5,974 bases of DNA from a bacterium (GCA_030019105.1 JASEGY010000234.1:1-5974); one strand, 5' to 3'. Numbered from the stretch's first letter, positions 1-5,685 are shown. A program made the numbers and translations. The notes: generated by a model not told the origin, from the sequence alone.

Positions 1-7
1 CGCCCTC

Positions 8-90
8 ATTCCCACGCTCTGCGTGGGAATACTACTTGAGACGCTCTGCGTCAAGCAAGCGGTTACGTTCCTACGCAGAGCGTAGGAACG
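8..90. repeat. Cluster of three REP-like palindromes
   Basis: Three hairpin-forming palindromes lie in a row. The first has perfect 10-bp arms (8-17 and 21-30) around a TCT loop. The second (35-54) pairs CTTG and ACGC with GCGT and CAAG around TCT, with a 2-nt bulge on its left arm. The third has perfect 11-bp arms (66-76 and 80-90) around AGA, which is TCT on the other strand. All share an ACGC-TCT-GCGT-like core, so the third is a reverse-oriented relative of the first two. None is followed by a T-run, which argues against intrinsic terminators. The arrangement resembles bacterial REP/BIME extragenic palindromes; that assignment is inferred from form only. It occupies the space just upstream of qmoB, where qmoA would be expected. 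Confidence 0.85.
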
Positions 91-190
91 AGAAGGTCTC
101 TTCAACTCAAGCAGGCCACCATGGATATCAAGATATGCTGATTTATCTGCCACTAAGTTGACTAAAAGGCTGAGAAAGACCAGTAACGAA

Positions 191-197
191 AGGAGAG
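191..197 (+). promoter_or_regulatory. Ribosome binding site of qmoB
   Basis: AGGAGAG lies 8 nt before the ATG at 206 and fixes that start. No convincing promoter is visible between the palindrome cluster and this site. Confidence 0.8.
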
Positions 198-205
198 TTA
201 AATAG

Positions 206-2437
206 ATGGATAAAAAGATAGGAGCTTATATCTGCACCGGCTGTGGACTCGGGGAGGCTTTGGACATGGAGAAGTTGTCCAAGGTCGCCACCTCGGAATA
301 CAAGGCACCGGTGTGTAAGACACATCCCTTTTTGTGCAGTGAAGAAGGGGTGGGACTTATCAAAAATGATATGGAGGCGGAAGGCGTAAATACAGTGGTC
401 ATTGCGGCCTGTTCTCCACGGGTACATGGCGAGACCTTTGTTTTTGACCCTGCTTCTTCGATTATGGAAAGGGTTAATCTGCGGGAGCAGGTTATCTGGA
501 GTCACCCGCCAAAGGATGAAGACACTCAAATGCTGGCCGAGGACTATCTGAGGATGGGGCTGGTTAAAGCCAAGAAAACAGAAATATCGGAACCTTTTAT
601 AGCTGAAGGTATATCTAAAACTATTCTTGTTGTTGGAGGCGGGATAACCGGTGTGACGGCTGCCCTTGAGGCGGCCAGGGCCGGGTCCGAAGTTATCCTG
701 GTAGAGAAGATGCCGGAACTGGGTGGATTCGCCAATAAGCTGTACCGGGAGCTTCCACAAAGCGCTCCATATCAGAATCTGGAGACATCCGACATTAAAG
801 ACAGGATTGAAGAAGCGAAAGCAACCTCGAATATCACGATTTACACCTCGGCTGAGGTGAAGAAGATTGCCGGCGGGCCGGGGGTGTTTGATGTCACCCT
901 GGAACAGAAGGGCAATACGACCGATTTCAGGGTCGGGAGCATTGTGTTGGCTACCGGCTGGCAACCCTACGATGCCTCCAAGTTGGACCACCTTGGGTTT
1001 GGCAAGTATCCGAATGTTATCACCAATGTGATGCTGGAAGAAATGGCTTCAAATGGTGGGATAAAACGGCCGTCTGATGGCAAAAAGCCCCAAAGCATTG
1101 CCTTTATCCAGTGCGCCGGTTCCCGGGATAAGAACCATCTGCCCTACTGTTCATCGGTTTGCTGCCTTACCTCTCTTAAGCAGGCCGCCTATATCCGGGA
1201 GCAAAACCCGGAGGCATTGGTCTATATATTTTATAAGGATATGCGCACCCCGGGACACTATGAAAATTTCTATGCCAAAGTGCAGGAGGACGAGGGCATA
1301 TTCCTGACCAAAGGAGAAATAGCGGATATAAAGGAAGCCGGCGGCGGAAGTTTAGCCGTTGAGGTGGACAATACCCTTTTGGGTGAATCTGTCAGGGTCG
1401 AGGCGGATATGGTTGTCCTGGCCATAGGCATAGTTCCGACTACCTCTCTGGAATCCGAAGAGATTGAAAAGCCGGAGAAGCCGGCTGAGAAAAAGGGAGA
1501 AGAAGAGGAAGTGCCACAGGATACGATCATCTGGTCAAACACCCTGAACCTGGATTACCGGCAGGGACCGGAGCTTCCTGCCTTGAAGTACGGCTTTCCT
1601 GACTCTCACTTTATCTGCTTCCCTTACGAAACCAGGCGGACCGGCATCTATGCCGCCGGTTGTGTTAGGTCCCCGATGGATACGGCCGCCAGCCTGGAAG
1701 ATGCCGCCGGCGCGGCCTTGAAAGCCATCCAATGTGTGGAGCTTACCGCTCAAGGCAAAGCCGTGCATCCGAGGGTAGGCGACACCTCTTATCCGGATTT
1801 CTTTATGCAAAGATGCACCCAGTGTAAGCGCTGCACGGTCGAGTGTCCGTTTGGGGCTATTAATGAAGACGAAAAGTTTAACCCCATCCCCAGCCTGACC
1901 CGCTGCCGCAGGTGTGCCACCTGCCTGGGCGCCTGTCCGGAGAGAATCATCAACTTCAAGAATTACTCTATTGATATAATCGCCTCTATGATCAAGGCGA
2001 TTGAAGTGCCTGAGGAAGACGAGGAAAAGCCTCGTATCCTCTGCTTTGCATGTGAGAATGATGCCTATCCTGCCCTGGATATGGCCGGGATCAACCGGCT
2101 TACTTATAGCCCCTACCTGAGAGTCATTCCCTTGAGATGTCTGGGGTCAACCAACCTGGTCTGGATTGCCGATGCCCTGTCAGCCGGCTTTGATGGGATA
2201 CTTTTATTAGGGTGCAAACACGGCGATGATTATCAGTGCCATTTTGTTAAAGGGAGTGAGCTGGCAAGTTATAGAATTCCAAAGGTGCAGGAGACCTTGA
2301 ACAGACTTGTCCTGGAATCTGAGAGGATTCTAAACCTGGAGCTTTCCATAAATGAGTTTGACCGGTTGTCGGAGATAATCAATGGTTTTGCGGAGAAAAT
2401 AGACGAGATCGGGCCTAATCCTTACAAGGAGTTTTAG
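206..2437 (+). CDS. qmoB: QmoB, HdrA-like flavin/Fe-S subunit of the Qmo complex
   Basis: This 743-residue protein is the HdrA-like subunit of the quinone-interacting membrane-bound oxidoreductase, which in sulfate reducers is thought to pass electrons between menaquinol and APS reductase at the cytoplasmic face of the membrane. Visible parts in order: an N-terminal cysteine motif CTGCG (C10, C13; also C37, C44, C70); an FAD-binding Rossmann motif GGGITG (144-149) with E167 closing the second strand; an HdrA-type cysteine group (C303, C315, C319, C320); a second FAD motif near 480-492 (GIYAAGC); two ferredoxin [4Fe-4S] motifs (C537/C540/C543/C547 and C567/C570/C573/C577); and an MvhD-like tail with C613, C616, C645, C670 and C678. 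An acidic, lysine-rich low-complexity stretch covers residues 417-438. The ferredoxin pair plus MvhD tail separate QmoB from the shorter QmoA. It appears intact. HdrA or another HdrA-like protein is the alternative, but qmoC downstream favours QmoB. Confidence 0.93.
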   Translation: MDKKIGAYICTGCGLGEALDMEKLSKVATSEYKAPVCKTHPFLCSEEGVGLIKNDMEAEGVNTVVIAACSPRVHGETFVFDPASSIMERVNLREQVIWSHPPKDEDTQMLAEDYLRMGLVKAKKTEISEPFIAEGISKTILVVGGGITGVTAALEAARAGSEVILVEKMPELGGFANKLYRELPQSAPYQNLETSDIKDRIEEAKATSNITIYTSAEVKKIAGGPGVFDVTLEQKGNTTDFRVGSIVLATGWQPYDASKLDHLGFGKYPNVITNVMLEEMASNGGIKRPSDGKKPQSIAFIQCAGSRDKNHLPYCSSVCCLTSLKQAAYIREQNPEALVYIFYKDMRTPGHYENFYAKVQEDEGIFLTKGEIADIKEAGGGSLAVEVDNTLLGESVRVEADMVVLAIGIVPTTSLESEEIEKPEKPAEKKGEEEEVPQDTIIWSNTLNLDYRQGPELPALKYGFPDSHFICFPYETRRTGIYAAGCVRSPMDTAASLEDAAGAALKAIQCVELTAQGKAVHPRVGDTSYPDFFMQRCTQCKRCTVECPFGAINEDEKFNPIPSLTRCRRCATCLGACPERIINFKNYSIDIIASMIKAIEVPEEDEEKPRILCFACENDAYPALDMAGINRLTYSPYLRVIPLRCLGSTNLVWIADALSAGFDGILLLGCKHGDDYQCHFVKGSELASYRIPKVQETLNRLVLESERILNLELSINEFDRLSEIINGFAEKIDEIGPNPYKEF

Positions 2438-2440
2438 GAG
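2436..2440 (+). promoter_or_regulatory. Ribosome binding site overlapping the qmoB stop codon
   Basis: AGGAG shares its first two bases with the TAG stop of qmoB (2435-2437) and sits 7 nt before the antitoxin ATG at 2448. Translation of the first accessory gene could therefore be coupled to that of qmoB. A second ATG at 2451 is also within reach. Confidence 0.6.
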
Positions 2441-2447
2441 AAGATTT

Positions 2448-2696
2448 ATGATGAATAGCAAAATAGCCCAAATAACTGATTGGGTATTATCTCTTCCTGT
2501 GGCCGAAAGGGCTTTCCTGGCCCAAAAATTGTGGGAAAGTCTTGAAGAATATGAACATACTGTTACCACAGATGATGAGATGGAAACATTGATTGAAGCA
2601 AAGAGAAGAGATGCAGAACTGTCAGAAAATAAAGTAGCGGGACATTCCCATGAGGAAGTCATGGAAGCCGCCTATAAAGCGATCCAATGCGATTAA
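2448..2696 (+). CDS. Putative addiction-module antitoxin (Unstab_antitox type)
   Basis: An 82-residue acidic protein resembling the 'putative addiction module component' antitoxins (PF09720/TIGR02574 type) that pair with ParE/RelE toxins. Family-like traits are the N-terminal LPVAERAFLAQKLWESL segment (residues 16-32) and a C-terminal RRDAELSENKVAGHSHEEVM segment (53-72), where the family usually has R-x-x-E-L-x-x-G-x-V followed by a short helix. It would neutralise the toxin encoded immediately downstream, whose ATG overlaps this gene's 3' end by 10 bp, the usual antitoxin-first order. The gene starts 10 bp after the qmoB stop. The frame is intact although the partner toxin is broken, so it may be an orphan antitoxin. 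The ATG at 2451 would give 81 residues. Family assignment is from recognised motifs, not a search. Confidence 0.8.
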   Translation: MMNSKIAQITDWVLSLPVAERAFLAQKLWESLEEYEHTVTTDDEMETLIEAKRRDAELSENKVAGHSHEEVMEAAYKAIQCD

Positions 2697-2884
2697 TTTA
2701 CCACGCGGATGCTAAAGCGGAAGTGATTGATGCCGCTCGATATTACTCAAGTAAAGTTACCAAATTAGGCAGGAAATTCTTGGCTGAAATTGATTTCGCG
2801 ATTAAAACTATTATGAGCAGCCCTCGACGATTTCGGATTGTTGAAGGTGACATACGGAGATGTTTGGTAAGGCAGTTTCCTTAG
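2687..2884 (+). pseudogene. ParE/RelE-family toxin, 5' part, truncated by insertion
   Basis: An open frame of 65 codons corresponding to the first two thirds of a RelE/ParE-superfamily toxin (PF05016 type). It begins MRLIYHADAKAEVIDAARYY and includes the helical LGRKFLAEIDFAI region (residues 28-40) and the strand region IVEGDIRRCLVRQFP (51-65). Family members normally run to about 95-100 residues; this one stops directly after FP, in a TAG made of a target TA plus the first base of inserted DNA. The missing C-terminus is encoded at 3058-3153. Removing 2882-3057 joins the two parts in frame to give 96 residues. The lost part contains the last beta strands and the conserved C-terminal H-x-x-R-x-P-x-Y-W region, so the product is probably inactive as a toxin, although it might still bind antitoxin. 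No separate ribosome binding site is seen; coupling to the antitoxin gene is likely. Confidence 0.85.
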
Positions 2885-3057
2885 CGCGGCCTCTGGCCGC
2901 AACCAAACCAATTTTGGATTGCAGATTGCGGATTATGGAACGCTGAAATTGGAAATTGGAAATTAGGAAAAGCGTGAAAGCCTAATTTCTAATTTCCAAT
3001 TTCAATTCGCAATCGTAACATTCTCGCGGACAACGCAAATGTTGCGGGGTAATAGTA
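2884..3057. mobile_element. MITE-like, hairpin-rich insertion in the toxin gene
   Basis: About 174 bp, flanked by TA on both sides (2882-2883 and 3058-3059), interrupts a toxin reading frame that is restored exactly when the insert and one TA are removed. It has no coding capacity. It is a string of stem-loops: GCGGCC-TCT-GGCCGC (2886-2900), CCAA-TT-TTGG (2908-2917), a large imperfect hairpin (2924-3014) and a further stem (3014-3022 with 3038-3046). A 7-bp inverted pair CCGCAAC/GTTGCGG lies near the ends (2897-2903 and 3041-3047), but the extreme termini do not match as inverted repeats. A TA duplication would suit an IS630/Tc1-mariner-type MITE; a REP-type element is the alternative. Boundaries are inferred from the toxin reconstruction and could shift by a base or two. 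Confidence 0.75.
2924..3014. repeat. Large imperfect hairpin inside the insertion
   Basis: The inner arms 2945-2967 and 2981-3003 pair over 23 positions with one mismatch (a G:T wobble) around a 13-nt loop (2968-2980). The outer arms 2924-2934 and 3004-3014 pair 10 of 11, with an unpaired 10-nt segment on the left (2935-2944). The left arm is built from short units of GAAATTG/GGAAATT, so it is also an internal tandem repeat. There is no T-run after it. Confidence 0.85.
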
Positions 3058-3153
3058 TACAGCATATACTACAGAATAGAGGGAGATACGATTCGCATTT
3101 TGGTTGTAAAGCACCATAGTCGTCACCCTGATTACTGGAAGTACCGGAAGTAA
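3058..3153 (+). pseudogene. ParE/RelE-family toxin, 3' fragment
   Basis: Read from 3058 to the TAA at 3151-3153, this encodes the 31 C-terminal residues of the toxin, beginning YSIYYRIEGDTIRIL and ending in HHSRHPDYWKYRK. It joins naturally to the FP that ends the 5' part, giving FPYSIYYRIEGD, the usual family transition. It lies in a different frame from the 5' part (offset 176 bp, not a multiple of three) and has no start codon or ribosome binding site of its own, so it is unlikely to be translated. Confidence 0.85.
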
Positions 3154-3159
3154 TCAACT

Positions 3160-3237
3160 GTGTTATCTCTTCCTGTGACCAAAAAGGGCTTTTCTATCCC
3201 AAAAATTGATGCTGACACGGAAGTGTAATTGGTGGCA
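3160..3237 (+). pseudogene. Relic of a second antitoxin-toxin pair
   Basis: Positions 3160-3208 align with 2484-2531 of the intact antitoxin gene with 6 mismatches and one extra A in an A-run (about 42 of 49 columns identical), which shifts the frame. Directly afterwards, positions from 3208 (GATGCT, then CGGAAGTG) resemble 2708 onward of the toxin gene less strongly, suggesting an antitoxin 5' fragment joined to a toxin 5' fragment by a deletion of about 177 bp. The antitoxin match is solid; the toxin match is shorter and less certain. The divergence suggests a related but separate module rather than a fresh duplication. It lies 7 bp after the broken toxin's stop. Confidence 0.65.
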
Positions 3238-3240
3238 TTC

Positions 3241-3837
3241 ATGAAAAAAAGAAAGAATTTTGCCAGCTTTGATTCGAATGAAGCCTTTAAGAAGTTGCAC
3301 ATTCAGGATTTGATCAGATGGGAGATTGATTTTCAGCCTCTTCATCCCAGCGCCTTTTTTCAAGAACGGTTGCGACGGCTTGAAGAGCATTTTGATCTCA
3401 CTATTTCTGAACGGGCCAAAGAACTGCTTATTGATGCCTTATGTGAAGAGGTCGTGGAACATCATGGCCGGTTAAAAATTTGGAAAGCAGCTATGCTGCA
3501 AAGTGAGGACCTGACGGGAACCGTTGATTACCTGGTTGCGCCCAGAAGGGCCTACCTGGAAGCCCCTTTATTGTGCGTGGTAGAAGCGAAGAAGGATGAC
3601 TTTGAAAAAGGTCTGGCTCAGTGTCTTGTCGAGATGAAGGCGTGCCAGTGGAACAATGAACAATTAAGCAGGCATATTGATGTTTTTGGGATTGTAACCA
3701 ATGGTGAGGTCTGGAAGTTCTACAAACTGACCGGAGCGGGAGATGTTTTTGAAACCCTGCCTTATTCTCTGGGAGATACAAATAGTACATTAGGGATACT
3801 TCATTATGTGTTTACCAAATGTGAAGAACAACTTTGA
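3241..3837 (+). CDS. PD-(D/E)XK nuclease-like protein of unknown function
   Basis: A protein of about 198 residues of a family often annotated as hypothetical or as resembling the N-terminal part of type I restriction R subunits. Counting from the ATG at 3241, it shows a helical CEEVVEHHGRLKIW region (68-81), then D96 in GTVDYLVAP, then E115-A-K117 in LLCVVEAKKDD, then Q127 in GLAQCLVEM. This is the E...D...ExK...Q layout of PD-(D/E)XK phosphodiesterases. IDVFGIVTNGEVWKFYKL (146-163) matches the core strands that follow in such proteins. No helicase or methylase gene accompanies it, so it is not a complete restriction system. The start is uncertain: TTG 3229 and GTG 3232 are in frame and lie 5 and 8 nt after GGAAG (3219-3223), while ATG 3241 has a weaker upstream signal. 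That GGAAG lies within relic toxin sequence. Nuclease activity is inferred from the motif only. Confidence 0.72.
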   Translation: MKKRKNFASFDSNEAFKKLHIQDLIRWEIDFQPLHPSAFFQERLRRLEEHFDLTISERAKELLIDALCEEVVEHHGRLKIWKAAMLQSEDLTGTVDYLVAPRRAYLEAPLLCVVEAKKDDFEKGLAQCLVEMKACQWNNEQLSRHIDVFGIVTNGEVWKFYKLTGAGDVFETLPYSLGDTNSTLGILHYVFTKCEEQL

Positions 3838-3886
3838 ACTTAACTCGCGGCGTTCGCAAAAGGGGATATATCCTGCCACTAATACT

Positions 3887-3912
3887 TCGCTCAGGATAAA
3901 TATCCTGAGCGA
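3887..3912. repeat. Perfect 12-bp inverted repeat
   Basis: Arms 3887-3898 and 3901-3912 are perfect inverted copies around AA. A related half-site TATCCTG also occurs at 3869-3875, next to the small palindrome GGATATATCC (3864-3873). There is no T-run downstream, so it is not a typical terminator. It occupies the gap between the nuclease-like gene and the DUF4160 gene and ends 11 bp before the original DUF4160 ATG. Confidence 0.8.
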
Positions 3913-3923
3913 TCGAGAGATAG

Positions 3924-3969
3924 ATGCCAGAGATTAGAGATTAGTAGATTCTTAGGAATAACTATTTTT
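3924..3969 (+). pseudogene. Out-of-frame 5' end of the DUF4160 gene
   Basis: ATG 3924 opens MPEI, the usual DUF4160 beginning, but meets TAG at 3942 after six codons. A period-7 duplication (GAGATTA at 3930-3936 and 3937-3943) causes this. With one 7-bp unit removed, the frame reads MPEISRFLGITIF and then runs into the M at 3970, giving an 85-residue protein, normal for the family. GAGAG at 3915-3919 could have been its ribosome binding site. Confidence 0.75.
3929..3944 (+). repeat. 7-bp tandem duplication causing a frameshift
   Basis: The 16-nt stretch has exact period 7 (AGAGATT AGAGATT AG). One copy would keep the DUF4160 gene in frame; two copies break it. This is the kind of change made by replication slippage. 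Confidence 0.8.
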
Positions 3970-4188
3970 ATGAATTTTAATGACCACAATCCACCGCATT
4001 TTCACGCTGAATACGGAGGTTACCAAATTATAGTTGAAATAGAAAGTGGAGTAATAGAGGGTAAGTTTCCCCGGAGAGCTTTGCGTCTTGTTATGGAGTG
4101 GCATGAGAAAAACAGAGATTTAATAATGCAGAATTGGCACTCTATCAGCGAAAGTGGAGAATTTACAAAAATTCAACCATTGGAGTAG
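3970..4188 (+). CDS. DUF4160 family protein, N-terminally shortened by a frameshift
   Basis: Seventy-two codons are open from ATG 3970. The DUF4160 (PF13711) hallmark FNDHNPPHFHAEYGGY covers residues 3-18, and the conserved core IEGKFPRRALRLVMEWHEKNRDLI follows at 29-52, ending KIQPLE. The function of the family is not established; it is commonly found beside DUF2442, and a toxin-antitoxin-like role has been suggested for such pairs. Thirteen N-terminal residues present in the ancestral frame (from ATG 3924) are lost through the 7-bp duplication. The internal ATG has only AGGA 12 nt upstream, a poor spacing, so expression may be low or absent. The stop is 4 bp before the DUF2442 ATG. Confidence 0.8.
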   Translation: MNFNDHNPPHFHAEYGGYQIIVEIESGVIEGKFPRRALRLVMEWHEKNRDLIMQNWHSISESGEFTKIQPLE

Positions 4189-4192
4189 GAAG

Positions 4193-4450
4193 ATGATATT
4201 GAATGTTAGTGATGCTAAACATCTTAAGGAATATGAAATATGGCTGAAGTTCGATAATGGCTTAGAAAGAATTGTTGACTTGAAAGATACTATTTTTAGT
4301 GATCATCGGAAAGTTTTCGAACCATTGAGAAAAGCAGAATATTTCAAGAAGTTTACGATTAGGTATAACACAATTGTTTGGCCAAATGAAGTAGATTTTG
4401 CGCCCGAGTTTCTTTATGAAATTGGTAAAGAGATTAAGAAGGCGGCTTAG
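4193..4450 (+). CDS. DUF2442 family protein
   Basis: An 85-residue protein with the DUF2442 (PF10387) pattern: MILNVSDAKHLKEYEIWLKF at the N-terminus, VDLKDTIF (28-35), FEPLRKAEYFKKF (42-54) and the signature TIVWPNEVDFAPEFLYE near 59-75. The function is unknown; pairing with DUF4160 is common, and a two-gene module is inferred. The chosen ATG 4193 follows GGAG (4182-4185) by 7 nt and matches the family N-terminus; the frame stays open upstream to 4154, inside DUF4160, but that would add 13 unrelated residues. The coding sequence is AT-rich: 38 of 120 bases are G or C over 4201-4320, against 57-65% in two counted 60-base rows of qmoB (901-960 and 1681-1740). This suggests a separate origin. 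No damage is visible. Confidence 0.85.
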   Translation: MILNVSDAKHLKEYEIWLKFDNGLERIVDLKDTIFSDHRKVFEPLRKAEYFKKFTIRYNTIVWPNEVDFAPEFLYEIGKEIKKAA

Positions 4451-4480
4451 AAAATTGAGTCCTATTACCTTAGGAATTTA

Positions 4481-4486
4481 AGGAGG
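4481..4486 (+). promoter_or_regulatory. Ribosome binding site of qmoC
   Basis: A consensus AGGAGG lies 7 nt before ATG 4494. This strong site should permit efficient qmoC translation despite the unusual upstream neighbours. No clear promoter precedes it. Confidence 0.85.
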
Positions 4487-4493
4487 CTAAAAA

Positions 4494-5606
4494 ATGATAA
4501 ATGTAAAACCGGATTTAGGTTTCATTAAAGATGTAACTAATTCTGGAGGGGAGTCTTTAAAAAAGTGCTACCAATGCGCGACGTGTTCGGTAGTATGCAA
4601 TCTGGCTCCTGATGACAGTCCATTTCCCCGAAAAGAAATGATCCGGGCCCAGTGGGGAATGAAGGAGAAGCTGGTAAGCGATCCGGACATCTGGCTTTGC
4701 CATCAGTGCAGCGATTGCACGGCCTATTGTCCCAGAGGGGCCAAGCCCGGCGAAGTAATTGGGGCTATAAGGAAATCAACGATCGAGCACTATGCCTTCC
4801 CCGGATTCCTGGGAAAAGCGGTGGGTAACGCAAAATATCTGCCGTTACTTATCATGGTGCCAGTCCTTCTCTTTCTGGCTGTTCTTTCATTACCCGGTAA
4901 TATGAATCTGGCTGAAAGGGAGATAGTCTTCTCAAACCTCGTTCAGGTTAAGTACATTGATGCTGTTTTCATGCCGGTAGCCGCTTTTGCGGCCCTGGCT
5001 TTCCTGATCGGACTCTCAAGGTTCTGGAGAGATATGAAGGCCAATTCCGATCAACCGAATTCCCCGGCGACAGTGGGTTTTGTTTCCAGTCTTATTTCAG
5101 CCGTAACTGAAATATTAGCCCACAGCAGGTTTAAAAAGTGCGAAGTAAACCAGGCCAGGTCTACCGGCCACCTCCTGATCTTTTACTCCTTCATCGGCCT
5201 GGCTATTACCACCGGTTTAGCTGTATTCTACCTGTATATATTGGGCCATCCTTCACCTTATCCACTGTTAAGTCCCTTAAAAATAATCGGCAATCTAAGC
5301 GCCATCGCGCTTTTTATCGGCGTTATCCTGGTGATCAGCAACCGGCTTAATACCGGGGACAAAGCCGGGCCCGGCACTTATTTTGACTGGTTATTCATCG
5401 GAGTGGTAAGTGTGGTCGGGCTGTCAGGGATTTTTTCTGAACTAACCCGGCTGGTCGGCATTGCCGTCTTAGCCTACCCCATCTATTTCATCCACTTAGT
5501 CTCTGTCTTCTTCCTCTTCTTTTATGCCCCTTATTCCAAACTGGCCCACATGCTGTACCGAACCACGGCTATGGTCTATTCAAAGGCCACACAGCGGGAA
5601 CAGTAG
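4494..5606 (+). CDS. qmoC: QmoC, membrane Fe-S/cytochrome b subunit of the Qmo complex
   Basis: This 370-residue fusion has an HdrC-like Fe-S domain followed by an HdrE/NarI-like cytochrome b domain. It is the membrane anchor and quinone-reactive subunit of Qmo, passing electrons towards QmoA/QmoB and APS reductase. Two [4Fe-4S] motifs are visible: C25/C28/C31/C35 (the usual following proline is N36) and C69/C72/C75/C79-P80. About six membrane segments follow, near 115-133, 155-175, 226-248, 264-282, 298-317 and 322-345. H210, H226, H334 and H352 lie at or near membrane segments and are candidate haem b ligands. Two TAG stops stand in tandem at the end (5604-5609). The gene is intact and of normal length, but it is separated from qmoB by about 2 kb of accessory genes. 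Other HdrC-cytochrome b fusions are the only real alternative, and qmoB upstream makes QmoC much more likely. Confidence 0.93.
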   Translation: MINVKPDLGFIKDVTNSGGESLKKCYQCATCSVVCNLAPDDSPFPRKEMIRAQWGMKEKLVSDPDIWLCHQCSDCTAYCPRGAKPGEVIGAIRKSTIEHYAFPGFLGKAVGNAKYLPLLIMVPVLLFLAVLSLPGNMNLAEREIVFSNLVQVKYIDAVFMPVAAFAALAFLIGLSRFWRDMKANSDQPNSPATVGFVSSLISAVTEILAHSRFKKCEVNQARSTGHLLIFYSFIGLAITTGLAVFYLYILGHPSPYPLLSPLKIIGNLSAIALFIGVILVISNRLNTGDKAGPGTYFDWLFIGVVSVVGLSGIFSELTRLVGIAVLAYPIYFIHLVSVFFLFFYAPYSKLAHMLYRTTAMVYSKATQREQ

Positions 5607-5685
5607 TAGTCAGTCATCTCCTGGTCGCAAAGCCGGCCGAAGAAATATCGTATCTTCTCAATAACTCGGGGCAAGCCGGTGCTTC

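Noticed and set aside
3..160. An open frame through the palindromes that might be the end of qmoA
   Set aside because: It translates repeat sequence, shows no Qmo-like motif and has no visible start, so it looks accidental.
158..186. TTGACT followed 17 nt later by CAGTAA as a qmoB promoter
   Set aside because: The -10 candidate is too far from TATAAT; I would not call it without transcript data.
143..991. A 282-codon open frame on the reverse strand
   Set aside because: It lies antisense to the conserved N-terminal and FAD domains of qmoB, has no recognisable motif and is a shadow of qmoB codon use.
3012..3050. A possible integron attC site
   Set aside because: AACATT/AATGTT pairing is present, but the conserved GTTRRRY and RYYYAAC boxes are not met, and the toxin reconstruction explains the region better.
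3887..3912. Intrinsic terminator after the nuclease-like gene
   Set aside because: The stem is strong, but no T-run follows on either side.
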